Shown here piece by piece: positions 1 through 5,159 of a DNA stretch of 5,159 bases (the stretch's first letter is position 1; each line of letters begins with the position of its first letter). Source of the DNA: Microbacterium sp. (GTDB lineage: Bacteria; Actinomycetota; Actinomycetes; Actinomycetales; Microbacteriaceae). The stretch is taken from NCBI GenBank assembly GCA_003248845.1, contig QFPD01000177.1:1-5159 (forward strand), written 5' to 3'. Both the position numbers and the translations under genes were made by a program. The notes under the pieces are model-generated. The model was not told the DNA's origin. It made no database searches and worked only from the letters and a program-made list of their open reading frames with translations.

Positions 1-118
1 CCTGCACACCGCGATGACGGTGCTCGACGTCGACGAGCTCGAGGTGAGCCCGTGGGCTCTGCGCGAGGGCGTCCTGCTGCGCTACATCGAGAGCCTCAGC
101 TGGTCCGAGCCCGACTGA
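1..118 (+). CDS. Ppx/GppA family phosphatase, C-terminal fragment (5' end outside window)
   Basis: Only the last 38 complete codons are visible, in the frame starting at base 2, ending with TGA at 116-118. The visible peptide contains LEVSPWALREGVLLRYIES (visible residues 13-31). The PWALREG block followed by a hydrophobic LLRY stretch is the conserved C-terminal end of actinobacterial Ppx/GppA phosphatases, where versions such as CPWALREGIILR are usual. Known members are cytoplasmic enzymes with an actin-like ATPase fold that hydrolyse inorganic polyphosphate from the chain end or the 5'-phosphate of pppGpp, linking phosphate storage to the stringent response. The catalytic N-terminal domains are not in the window, so substrate choice cannot be judged. 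In many actinobacteria this gene lies downstream of eno, a DivIC/FtsB-like gene and a DUF501 gene; that context is off the left edge. It converges on the large surface-protein gene. The family call is fairly secure; the symbol is left blank because the fragment cannot separate ppx from gppA. Confidence 0.85.
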   Translation, partial: LHTAMTVLDVDELEVSPWALREGVLLRYIESLSWSEPD

Positions 119-128
119 CCGGGCGTGA

Positions 129-190
129 CCCCTCCGTCGGGGGCGTCGCCGTTGGGGGGATGGGCGATGCCCGTCATCATGACGGAGGGG
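129..190 (+). terminator. Inverted repeat just after the ppx-like stop; possible terminator
   Basis: CCCCTCCGTC at 129-138 is the exact reverse complement of GACGGAGGGG at 181-190, giving a perfect 10-bp GC-rich stem across a 42-base interior. The interior itself contains a small hairpin, GGGC-GAT-GCCC at 162-172. The structure begins 10 bases after the TGA, which suits termination or 3'-end protection of the ppx transcript. There is no T run after it, so it is not a classic Rho-independent terminator, although actinobacterial terminators often lack one. The long interior makes the function uncertain. Confidence 0.4.
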
Positions 191-191
191 C

Positions 192-205
192 CACGGTACC
201 CCGTG
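192..205 (+). other. Small hairpin CACGG-TACC-CCGTG
   Basis: A 5-bp stem (CACGG 192-196 and CCGTG 201-205) closes a 4-base loop. It starts two bases after the 10-bp inverted repeat, so both could fold as neighbouring helices in the same 3' untranslated RNA. By itself it is short enough to occur by chance in DNA of this composition. Confidence 0.3.
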
Positions 206-256
206 CAACTTCGCCATCCGAGTCGGGGGTTCGGCCGTCGGGGGTGGACCTCTCGG

Positions 257-286
257 GTGACGCGAGCGCAGGGCCCACGTTAGGGT
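257..286 (+). promoter_or_regulatory. Weak sigma70-type promoter-like pair
   Basis: GTGACG at 257-262 matches TTGACA at four of six positions. It lies 18 bases upstream of TAGGGT (281-286), which fits the relaxed TANNNT -10 pattern used by high-GC actinobacteria. The -10 box also forms the left arm of a near-palindrome, AGGGT-GA-ACCCT (282-293). If active it would start a + strand RNA near 293 that runs into the hairpin at 383-425 and then antisense to the 3' end of the surface-protein gene. No gene on this strand needs a promoter here, and such matches are common by chance. Confidence 0.2.
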
Positions 287-382
287 GAACCCTCCCCCGC
301 GGCTAGTGCACGTGACGACGTTTTACACGCGCGTAACGCGGTGAGCCACACGACGCTCCCTGCACTGCTGCGGCGCACATGC

Positions 383-425
383 ACGCGCTGCGCCCACAAC
401 CCGAAAGGGTGTGGGCGCAGCGCGT
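383..425 (-). terminator. Strong hairpin terminator of the surface-protein gene
   Basis: Bases 383-402 pair with 407-425 as a 19-bp stem with one unpaired base (A398) and a four-base loop, GAAA on the + strand and UUUC in the minus-strand RNA. The stem is mostly G-C. On the minus strand it begins 12 bases after the TGA of the surface-protein gene, the usual place for an intrinsic terminator. No T run follows on either strand, so this is the U-less hairpin type often seen in actinobacteria. As a near-symmetric stem it could also stop transcription arriving from the ppx side. The hairpin is certain from the sequence; its role is inferred from position. Confidence 0.7.
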
Positions 426-436
426 TCCGCGCGGAA
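425..436. repeat. Perfect 12-bp palindrome TTCCGCGCGGAA
   Basis: TTCCGCGCGGAA equals its own reverse complement. It lies between the surface-protein stop codon (438-440) and the terminator hairpin, sharing base 425 with the outer pair of that stem. It may only add structure to the 3' end, or be a protein binding site; a palindrome of this GC-rich kind may also be chance. Confidence 0.35.
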
Positions 437-437
437 T

Positions 438-3400
438 TCACACGCGGGTACGCGCCGATCGCCTTCTCGCGGTGACGATCGCGGCCGCCCCCAGGAGCAT
501 CAGCGCCAACGAGGCCGTCGCTATCCCGATCGGAAGCACGCTGCCCGTACTTGGCAACGATCGCGCGACGGAGACGTGTGCCCACCCCGTGACCTGTCCG
601 GAGGCAGGGTCGACGAAGACTACGCGGTGCTCTCCGGCCGGAAGGTCGGCCGGTACGTGCACCTGCACCGCTCCACGGGCATCAGCGGTAACCAGGCCGC
701 CGTACCGGGGCGTGGAGAAGAACCACACGTCGTGCGACGAGCCTGGCGCCAGGCCGGTGACAGTGAGCGTGCCTCCCGCAACGATGTCGCCCGATCCGAC
801 GCTCACGCCGCCGCGGTTGGCGTCGGTGAGACCGTCGGGGTTCGGCGGAGCCGGCTGACCGCCGGTCGCGGGCAGCGTCGGCGTCGCCGTCGGGCTCGGC
901 GTCGCCGTCGGGCTCGGCGTCGCCGTCGGGCTCGGCGTGGCCGTCGGGCTCGGCGTCGCCGTCGGGCTCGGCGTGGCCGTCGACGTCGGGCTCGGCGTCG
1001 GGATGCTGAAGACGATGACAGGTGACAGGGGACCGGTCCCGGTCGTCGCGTCCTCACCGGTGCCGTTCGTGATGAAGGCCGCGACTTGGAACGAATACGC
1101 CACTCCCGGCGTGAGGTCGTCGAGCGCGAGCTCCGTGGCGGGCCACGGCACCTTCGTCCGCTTCTCTCCTTCGGTCGAGGTCTGCACGACAAGGTGACCC
1201 GAGAAGTCCTGGGTTGCCGACGGCGTCCAGCTCAGGACGGGCCCGTTTCCGGTCAACGCGACGTTGACATCGGAGGGCGCAACCGTCGGTGTCGGGCGGG
1301 GGGTGCGGATGCGGTTACTCTCCTCGGACTGCACGGAGGTGCCGACGGAGTTCACCGCAGCGATGCTGAAGGCGTACTCCCATCCCGGCCAGATCTCGGT
1401 GATGGTCGCGCTCGTGCCGACCGCGTCTTGCGTGCCGACAGGTTCGGGCCCCTCTTTCCCGCTCGTCCGCATGATGGTGATCGTGTAGCCCGAGATCGGA
1501 GCGCCGCCGTCAGACGTCGGCTCCGTCCAGGTCAGGCCGATCGATGTCGGCGAGAGCGCAGTCGCGACCGGGGTGCCTGGCGCACCCGGCGCCGTTGCGA
1601 CGGGCTTGGGCGGCAGTGTGCGCACGGTGACCGCCTCACTCGCCGGTCCCGCACCCGCCACGTTACGCGCGACCACGGTCACGGAGTAATCCGCATCGGC
1701 CGCGAGCCCCGCCACGGTGGCGCGACCTGTGCCGACGGTGACATTCCCCACGGTCGCCCCCGGCTCACCGACCGGCGCGACCAAGACGTCGTAGCTGACG
1801 ATGGGAGATCCGCCGTCGGATGCCGGGGCACCCCAGCGCACCTCGATGGACGTGTCACTTGTGGCGGATCCGGTGACACTGGTCGGTGCGCTCGGCGGCG
1901 TGACGGGAGGAGCGCTCGTGCGGCCGGGAACGTAGGCTCCGATCGCGCCGTCTCCGATGCTGTTCGTCGCGGCCACCGACACTTCGTAGTCCGTGCTCGG
2001 GAGGAGGCCGTCGATGACGATCCGCGTCTGCGTCGCGGGAACCGTGAGCTTGCGTGGTTCGCCGCCGCCGTGAGAGATGCCGATGGAATAGCCCGTGAGC
2101 GGTGACCCGCCGTCGTTCGCGGGGGCGTTCCAGGTGACGGTAAGAGAAGTCGAGGTCGGCTCGATCACCTGGATGTCGGTCGGGGCACCCGGAACGGTCG
2201 CCGCCGGCGGCTCGGCCGCGGTGCGCGCCGTGGCCGAACCTGCGTCGCCTGCGCCGACGTCGTTGCGCGCCGAAACCTCGATCGTGTAGCTCGTGTCTGG
2301 CAGGAGCCCGGTCGCGGTGTAGGAGCGCGCGCTGGGCGAAAGCGACGCTTGATCGACGATCTCCTGTCCCTTCTTCACGACGATGTCGTAGGCCAACACC
2401 GCGGTTCCACCGTCAGCCGCGGGTGCACCCCACGTGATCGAGATTCGGTCTTGTGCGGTCGCCGTGGCGGCGACACCGGTCGGCGCACTCGGCACGGCGT
2501 ACGCGATCGTGTCGAACGGCTGACGCGCAGATGCCGCGCTGGTGCCGATGGTGTTGATGGCGCTGACGGATGCCTCGTAGGCGGTACCGACGGCGAGTCC
2601 CGCCACCGAGGCTCGCGTGACCGCGCCGACGGTGAATGAGCGCACGGCATCGACGCTGCCCTTCGGGAAGATATCGACGCGATATGCGCTGATCGGTGAT
2701 CCTCCGTCGGAGGCAGGAGCCTGCCATGCGATCGTCGCCGAGTCGTAGGTGATGTCGGTGACGTCGAGGTCGGTCGGCGACTGCGGCGCGCGCGGGGCCG
2801 AGGTCACGCTGAGCGTCGCCGCCCGTGTGGTCAGCGTCTCGTCTCCCGATGTGAACACAGCGCGATACCGGATGCCGTCGTCCACGCTCGTCGGCCATAC
2901 GGAGAGCGTGCGCGACGTTTCGCCGTCGAGGTCCTGGAAGCCCGTGCCCCAGTCGGCCTGCCACTGCACAGTCGGCACCGGAAGTCCGGACGCAAGCGCC
3001 GTGAACGTCGCGGCAGAGCCCTCGGTGACCGTGACATCACTCGGAGAAGTCACGATCGCGAAGTCTTCGCTCAGCGTCTCCGTGGGCGAGAGCGGCGTCT
3101 CTCCGTCGGCGAGCTCGGGGAGTTCGACGTCGTCGGCAAGCGAAACGACCTGACCCGCCGAGACCGTGATGATGTCGGCTTCGGCGCGGGTGCGCTTGCC
3201 GTTGTACCAGATCGTGCCGAACTCGGGCGAGTACGCGTACAGCGTGTACTGGCCGGGCTCGAGCGGGGGCAGGGTGAAGTTTCCGTCGCTGTCCGTCGTC
3301 GTGTGCACGTCGAGAATCGGATTCTCGCTCCCTCCCGCGACGCGGACGAGCGGCGAGCGGGCAAACAGTCGCGCGCCGATGTCGGGCGCCGTCGCGACGC

Positions 3401-5159
3401 CGACGTCGACTCCCGCGAGAGGCGCACCGTCGGGGCCGACGATGCGACCCGAGACGACCGCGCCAAGGCTCATCGAAAGGTCTATCCCGGTGACCGGTCG
3501 ATCGACGACCTCGATCACATCGGCTGTGTCGAACGACGCAGCGCCGTCGAACCACTGGCTGACATAGAGGCCTCCCCAGTTGGATGCCTCGATCTTGTAG
3601 CGCCCGGGCGCGAGGGCCGGCAGAGTGAAAGTTCCGTCGCCGTTCGCCCAAGAGGAGTAGGAGCTGCTCCACGGGTCGTTCTCGGAGGTGACGCGCACCG
3701 AGACGTTGGAAAGCGGCGCCCCGTTGTTCCGTGCGGTCACCGTCCCCGAGACCGTGAATCCCCGCTGCAGATAGATCGTGTAGCCGGTGATTCCCTCGGC
3801 CGGGAGGTCGACCTGCTCGGTCCACGCGATGTACGACGAGGTGCGATCGGCGGTGAGGGTCACGGGTCCGGGCCGTTCGAAGGTCGCGCGGAAGGTACCG
3901 TCCACCGCGCTGGACGAGTCGTTGATCCGCACTCCGGCCACCGGCTGGCCCGACTGCGCGTCGAGAACTCGCCCCGAGATCGCGATGCCCGGCGCGAGGG
4001 CCGCGTCAGCGATGTATGCGGGTGCTCCGTCGCCGCCTACCGTGATCGGCGTCGCGAGTTCTTGCGTCGCGGCATCCTCCCACCACTCCGGCACGGCGTC
4101 GCTGGACTGCCACACGCGCGCGAAGTGGAGCTTCACCACGGCGCCGGCGGGAAGGTCGCGGAAGACGTAGACACCCGTCGACGAGGAGGTCCACACCGTC
4201 CTGCTCTGCTCCCACTCGTCGTCGCCGTTGCGCCACACCGCTCGCACCTCGGCGTAGAGAGGTGCCCCGGAGGACTCGAGCGTGACGGTGCCCGAGATCT
4301 GCGCAGCGGGGAGCTGCAAAGCGATGCCCTCGGTGAGTTCTCCGGCTCGCACCACGACGACGTCAGGGAAGGAGAATGAGTCGCTGCCGGTCCACACTCG
4401 CAGGCTGTACGATCCCGCAGGCACGCCGTCGAAGCCCCACGAGCCATCGCTTGCGACGGTGATGCCGTTGTCGCGGTTGACGGAAGTCTCTTCGCCCGTG
4501 GCGATGTTGCGGAGCGTGAGGTAAAGACGGGTGGAGTCGTCGCCGACGAAGGTTCCGCGGAGCCCACCCCCGAGGGTGAGATCGATGTCGATGCCGGTCA
4601 CCGGCGCATCCGCGCCGACGCTCACCGCGCTCGCGTTGTCCTTGAAGAGGTCGGCGCCGTACCACTGCGTCACGTAGAGAGCCGGGCCGCCCACTGCGCG
4701 GACGGCGTAGTTGTCGGTGGCGAGCCCCGAGAATTGGTACGCGCCCGACTCGTCGGTCGTCGTCGTGGCGACTGTCGACCATTCCGAGAGGCTGTTAGCG
4801 CGATAGAGCTCGACCCGGATGCCGGCGAGGACGTCGCCGCTCGCTCCGTCGGCCACCGTACCGCTGAGAACACCCGTTCCGCCGCTGAAGGCGATGACCT
4901 CATCGGCGCCCTCCGCGATCGTGATGGCCGTCGCGCCGGCCACGTTGTAGGAGCCGGGGTAATAGACGGGCGGCTGCGAGTTTCCGTAGGCCGTGTACTT
5001 CACGAGATAGGTCGCCGTGGGCAACGTGAACGACACGCTTGCGGAAGACCCGCCCACCCACCGAGTCGCGACTGTTTCGCGGGTCGCCGCGTCGATGACG
5101 TCGAGCTGCCCCGACGACGACGTTCCGGCGGGGAGATTCACGGTGAGTCGTCCGGTCGT
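438..5159 (-). CDS. Giant LPXTG cell-wall-anchored surface protein with prealbumin-like, Ig-like and FnIII repeats (N-terminus outside window)
   Basis: The frame is open from the right edge to TGA at 438-440, giving at least 1573 residues. Residue numbers here count the in-frame GTG at 5139-5141 as 1, but six sense codons (TTGRLT) precede it in the same domain, so it is almost certainly not the true start. Order: carboxypeptidase-regulatory-like repeats to about 677; Ig-like domain 693-781; six FnIII domains 783-1380; Pro/Thr/Ser stalk 1381-1422; LPATG 1423-1427; beta-rich domain about 1441-1526; LPSTG 1529-1533; hydrophobic segment about 1534-1558; tail RRRSARTRV. The architecture is that of a sortase-anchored protein: the repeats would form a long rod across the wall and present an N-terminal module outside. 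No Cys and only about 13 Lys are present. No catalytic motif is visible. An adhesin or structural role is inference; an enzyme head beyond the right edge is equally possible. No frameshift or internal stop is seen. Confidence 0.93.
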   Translation of the reverse strand, partial: TTGRLTVNLPAGTSSSGQLDVIDAATRETVATRWVGGSSASVSFTLPTATYLVKYTAYGNSQPPVYYPGSYNVAGATAITIAEGADEVIAFSGGTGVLSGTVADGASGDVLAGIRVELYRANSLSEWSTVATTTTDESGAYQFSGLATDNYAVRAVGGPALYVTQWYGADLFKDNASAVSVGADAPVTGIDIDLTLGGGLRGTFVGDDSTRLYLTLRNIATGEETSVNRDNGITVASDGSWGFDGVPAGSYSLRVWTGSDSFSFPDVVVVRAGELTEGIALQLPAAQISGTVTLESSGAPLYAEVRAVWRNGDDEWEQSRTVWTSSSTGVYVFRDLPAGAVVKLHFARVWQSSDAVPEWWEDAATQELATPITVGGDGAPAYIADAALAPGIAISGRVLDAQSGQPVAGVRINDSSSAVDGTFRATFERPGPVTLTADRTSSYIAWTEQVDLPAEGITGYTIYLQRGFTVSGTVTARNNGAPLSNVSVRVTSENDPWSSSYSSWANGDGTFTLPALAPGRYKIEASNWGGLYVSQWFDGAASFDTADVIEVVDRPVTGIDLSMSLGAVVSGRIVGPDGAPLAGVDVGVATAPDIGARLFARSPLVRVAGGSENPILDVHTTTDSDGNFTLPPLEPGQYTLYAYSPEFGTIWYNGKRTRAEADIITVSAGQVVSLADDVELPELADGETPLSPTETLSEDFAIVTSPSDVTVTEGSAATFTALASGLPVPTVQWQADWGTGFQDLDGETSRTLSVWPTSVDDGIRYRAVFTSGDETLTTRAATLSVTSAPRAPQSPTDLDVTDITYDSATIAWQAPASDGGSPISAYRVDIFPKGSVDAVRSFTVGAVTRASVAGLAVGTAYEASVSAINTIGTSAASARQPFDTIAYAVPSAPTGVAATATAQDRISITWGAPAADGGTAVLAYDIVVKKGQEIVDQASLSPSARSYTATGLLPDTSYTIEVSARNDVGAGDAGSATARTAAEPPAATVPGAPTDIQVIEPTSTSLTVTWNAPANDGGSPLTGYSIGISHGGGEPRKLTVPATQTRIVIDGLLPSTDYEVSVAATNSIGDGAIGAYVPGRTSAPPVTPPSAPTSVTGSATSDTSIEVRWGAPASDGGSPIVSYDVLVAPVGEPGATVGNVTVGTGRATVAGLAADADYSVTVVARNVAGAGPASEAVTVRTLPPKPVATAPGAPGTPVATALSPTSIGLTWTEPTSDGGAPISGYTITIMRTSGKEGPEPVGTQDAVGTSATITEIWPGWEYAFSIAAVNSVGTSVQSEESNRIRTPRPTPTVAPSDVNVALTGNGPVLSWTPSATQDFSGHLVVQTSTEGEKRTKVPWPATELALDDLTPGVAYSFQVAAFITNGTGEDATTGTGPLSPVIVFSIPTPSPTSTATPSPTATPSPTATPSPTATPSPTATPSPTATPTLPATGGQPAPPNPDGLTDANRGGVSVGSGDIVAGGTLTVTGLAPGSSHDVWFFSTPRYGGLVTADARGAVQVHVPADLPAGEHRVVFVDPASGQVTGWAHVSVARSLPSTGSVLPIGIATASLALMLLGAAAIVTARRRSARTRV
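441..557 (-). other. C-terminal cell-wall sorting signal (LPSTG, membrane segment, Arg tail)
   Basis: LPSTG (residues 1529-1533, codons TTG CCA AGT ACG GGC at 543-557) is followed by a hydrophobic stretch of about 25 residues (1534-1558, nt 468-542) and ends in RRRSARTRV. This is the full three-part sorting signal. Sortases of the class A/E type cut between Thr and Gly and link the Thr to the wall precursor. No sortase gene lies in the window, so a housekeeping sortase elsewhere would have to act. Confidence 0.93.
564..821 (-). other. Beta-rich domain preceding the sorting signal
   Basis: Residues about 1441-1526 form a compact domain with strands around GGTLTVTGL, SHDVWFFSTP, AVQVHVPADL, EHRVVFVDP and GWAHVSVA. 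The pattern of a Gly-rich turn, VWFFSTP, PADLPAGEHRV and a final GWAHVSV strand resembles a small domain I recall just before LPXTG signals in other Microbacteriaceae surface proteins; this is memory, not a search. Position suggests it sits in or next to the wall and presents the sorting signal to sortase. Confidence 0.55.
861..875 (-). other. Internal LPATG motif
   Basis: Codons CTG CCC GCG ACC GGC spell LPATG at residues 1423-1427, directly after the Pro/Thr stalk. It is followed by a hydrophilic GQPAPPNPDG stretch, not by a membrane segment, so it does not have the form of a working sorting signal. It may be a relic of an earlier protein end or a chance product of the Pro/Thr-rich sequence. 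Confidence 0.7.
876..1001 (-). repeat. 18-bp minisatellite coding a Pro/Thr/Ser stalk
   Basis: On the + strand five units of GGCGTCGCCGTCGGGCTC run from 880 to 969 in exact 18-bp register. Units 1, 2, 3 and 5 are identical and unit 4 (934-951) differs by one base (C to G). A sixth unit at 970-993 is 24 bp long through a 6-bp insertion. In the protein this gives TPSPTA-type hexapeptides over residues 1381-1422. Such Pro/Thr-rich segments usually span the peptidoglycan and may be glycosylated. Because the unit is a multiple of three, gain or loss of units would change stalk length without breaking the frame. Confidence 0.95.
1002..2795 (-). other. Array of six fibronectin type III domains
   Basis: Residues 783-1380 hold six FnIII domains. 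Each has the core Trp in strand B (W806, W904, W1004, W1103, W1205, W1305), spaced 98, 100, 99, 102 and 100 residues apart. Domains 1-5 share a start PxAPT or similar, the block W-x-x-P-x-x-D-GG with S/A-P-I/L variants, a GL-x-x-x-x-x-Y strand and an N-x-x-G turn near the end. The sixth keeps the Trp and the LTPGVAYSFQV strand but lacks the DGG loop, having TQDFSGHLVV instead. Bacterial FnIII domains are extracellular spacers, often found in surface proteins and polysaccharide-degrading enzymes. Confidence 0.9.
2799..3065 (-). other. Bacterial Ig-like domain
   Basis: Residues 693-781 show the pattern of bacterial Ig-like domains: SDVTVTEGSAATFTALASG, then VPTVQWQADWG with the core Trp (W727), a DLDGETSRTLSV strand, and DDGIRYRAVFTSG before the last strands TLTTRAATLSV. 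The cysteines that bridge the sheets in classical Ig domains are absent; the YRAVF strand has no Cys where animal domains have YxC. This is common in actinobacterial versions. It separates the prealbumin-like array from the FnIII array, after a short acidic Pro-containing linker (about 678-692). Confidence 0.8.
3111..5159 (-). other. Array of about seven carboxypeptidase-regulatory-like (prealbumin-like) domains
   Basis: Six internal repeats open with a short strand of the form hydrophobic-SGxV: VLSGTV (91), GLRGTF (193), QISGTV (281), AISGRV (387), TVSGTV (463) and VVSGRI (562); the first visible repeat (to about 88) has lost its opening to the window edge. Most then show a G-x-Y/F-x-F/L strand and a PAGxY or PGxY turn, as in YQFSGLATDNYAV, FDGVPAGSYSL, FTLPALAPGRYKI and FTLPPLEPGQYTL. 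This is the hallmark of CarboxypepD_reg or SpaA-like beta-sandwich domains. Several repeats end with an aromatic motif followed by VTGID. In known surface proteins these domains act as spacers or stalks, sometimes binding sugars; no binding function can be read here. Confidence 0.8.

Larger units (their letters stand above)
119..437. other. Convergent intergenic region, no credible gene
   Basis: These 319 bases separate the ppx-like stop codon from the stop codon of the opposing surface-protein gene. Short open frames cross it on both strands, but none has a convincing ribosome binding site or recognisable product. I looked for a tRNA, since a tRNA-Leu can follow ppx in actinobacteria, and found no T-loop or acceptor-stem pattern. 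The left half is rich in G runs, including three copies of GTCGGGGG at 136-143, 222-229 and 237-244. The right half holds the strongest hairpin of the window. The likely main job is transcription termination from both sides. Confidence 0.8.

Noticed and set aside
136..245. G-quadruplex in the G-run-rich gap
   Set aside because: The G runs are separated by loops of about 10 bases or more, outside the usual 1-7 base loops, so no canonical quadruplex pattern is formed.
119..382. tRNA gene after ppx
   Set aside because: A tRNA-Leu can follow ppx in actinobacteria, but no GGTTCGAAT-type T loop, anticodon arm or matching acceptor ends are present.
280..585. Minus-strand open frame spanning the gap and the end of the surface gene
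   Set aside because: It overlaps the sorting signal in another frame, runs through the terminator hairpin, and has no recognisable product.
880..993. CRISPR-like array
   Set aside because: The 18-bp units are directly adjacent with no spacers and lie in frame inside a coding region; this is a coding minisatellite.
411..1192. Arg-rich open frames on both strands across the minisatellite (RRRARR-type repeats)
   Set aside because: They are the 18-bp repeat read in the wrong frames. Only the minus-strand frame giving TPSPTA fits the flanking domains.
1086..2105. Open frame of 339 codons on the + strand, opposite the FnIII domains
   Set aside because: Same pattern: very Arg-rich, low-complexity translation antisense to well-formed FnIII domains, with no ribosome binding site or family signature.
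3303..4379. Open frame of 358 codons on the + strand, opposite the prealbumin-like repeats
   Set aside because: It is Arg-, Gly- and Asp-rich with no recognisable domain, and lies antisense to a frame with clear domain structure. Long antisense frames are expected in DNA with strong G/C third-position bias.
5139..5141. GTG as the start codon of the surface protein
   Set aside because: The frame stays open to the window edge with TTGRLT just upstream, which reads as the opening strand of the same domain. No signal peptide follows the GTG, although the protein must be exported.

Overview
The window comes from a high-GC Gram-positive bacterium (Actinomycetota), most likely Microbacteriaceae and perhaps Microbacterium or a relative. 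Four things point there: strong G/C third-position bias, an actinobacterial-type Ppx/GppA C-terminus, a sortase-anchored LPSTG surface protein, and low-complexity Pro/Thr/Ser wall-spanning segments. The assignment is inference from style and gene type, not a database match.

Layout: (1) Bases 1-118 (+) hold the last 38 codons of a Ppx/GppA-family phosphatase, a core cytoplasmic gene. (2) Bases 119-437 are a convergent intergenic gap with no credible gene. It holds a 10-bp inverted repeat just after the ppx stop, a small hairpin, a weak promoter-like pair on the + strand, a very strong hairpin (383-425) just beyond the end of the opposing gene, and a 12-bp palindrome touching it. (3) Bases 438-5159 (-) are one uninterrupted reading frame that runs off the right edge: at least 1573 residues of a giant cell-wall-anchored protein. 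Its start codon and signal peptide lie outside the window.

From its N-terminal side the big protein reads: about seven carboxypeptidase-regulatory-like (prealbumin-like) beta-sandwich repeats, one bacterial Ig-like domain, six fibronectin type III domains at a very regular spacing of about 100 residues, a Pro/Thr/Ser stalk encoded by a near-perfect 18-bp minisatellite, an internal LPATG, a small beta-rich C-terminal domain, and a sorting signal (LPSTG, hydrophobic segment, Arg-rich tail). No catalytic domain is visible, so an adhesive or structural surface role is the best guess, but the missing N-terminus could carry an enzymatic or binding module.

The two genes are convergent and nothing suggests they work together. 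The window looks like a junction between conserved housekeeping DNA (ppx) and a strain-variable surface-protein gene. I did not find evidence of a new defence, mobile or RNA system. The most unusual signals are the paired LPXTG motifs, the recently expanded minisatellite, and the structured convergent gap.
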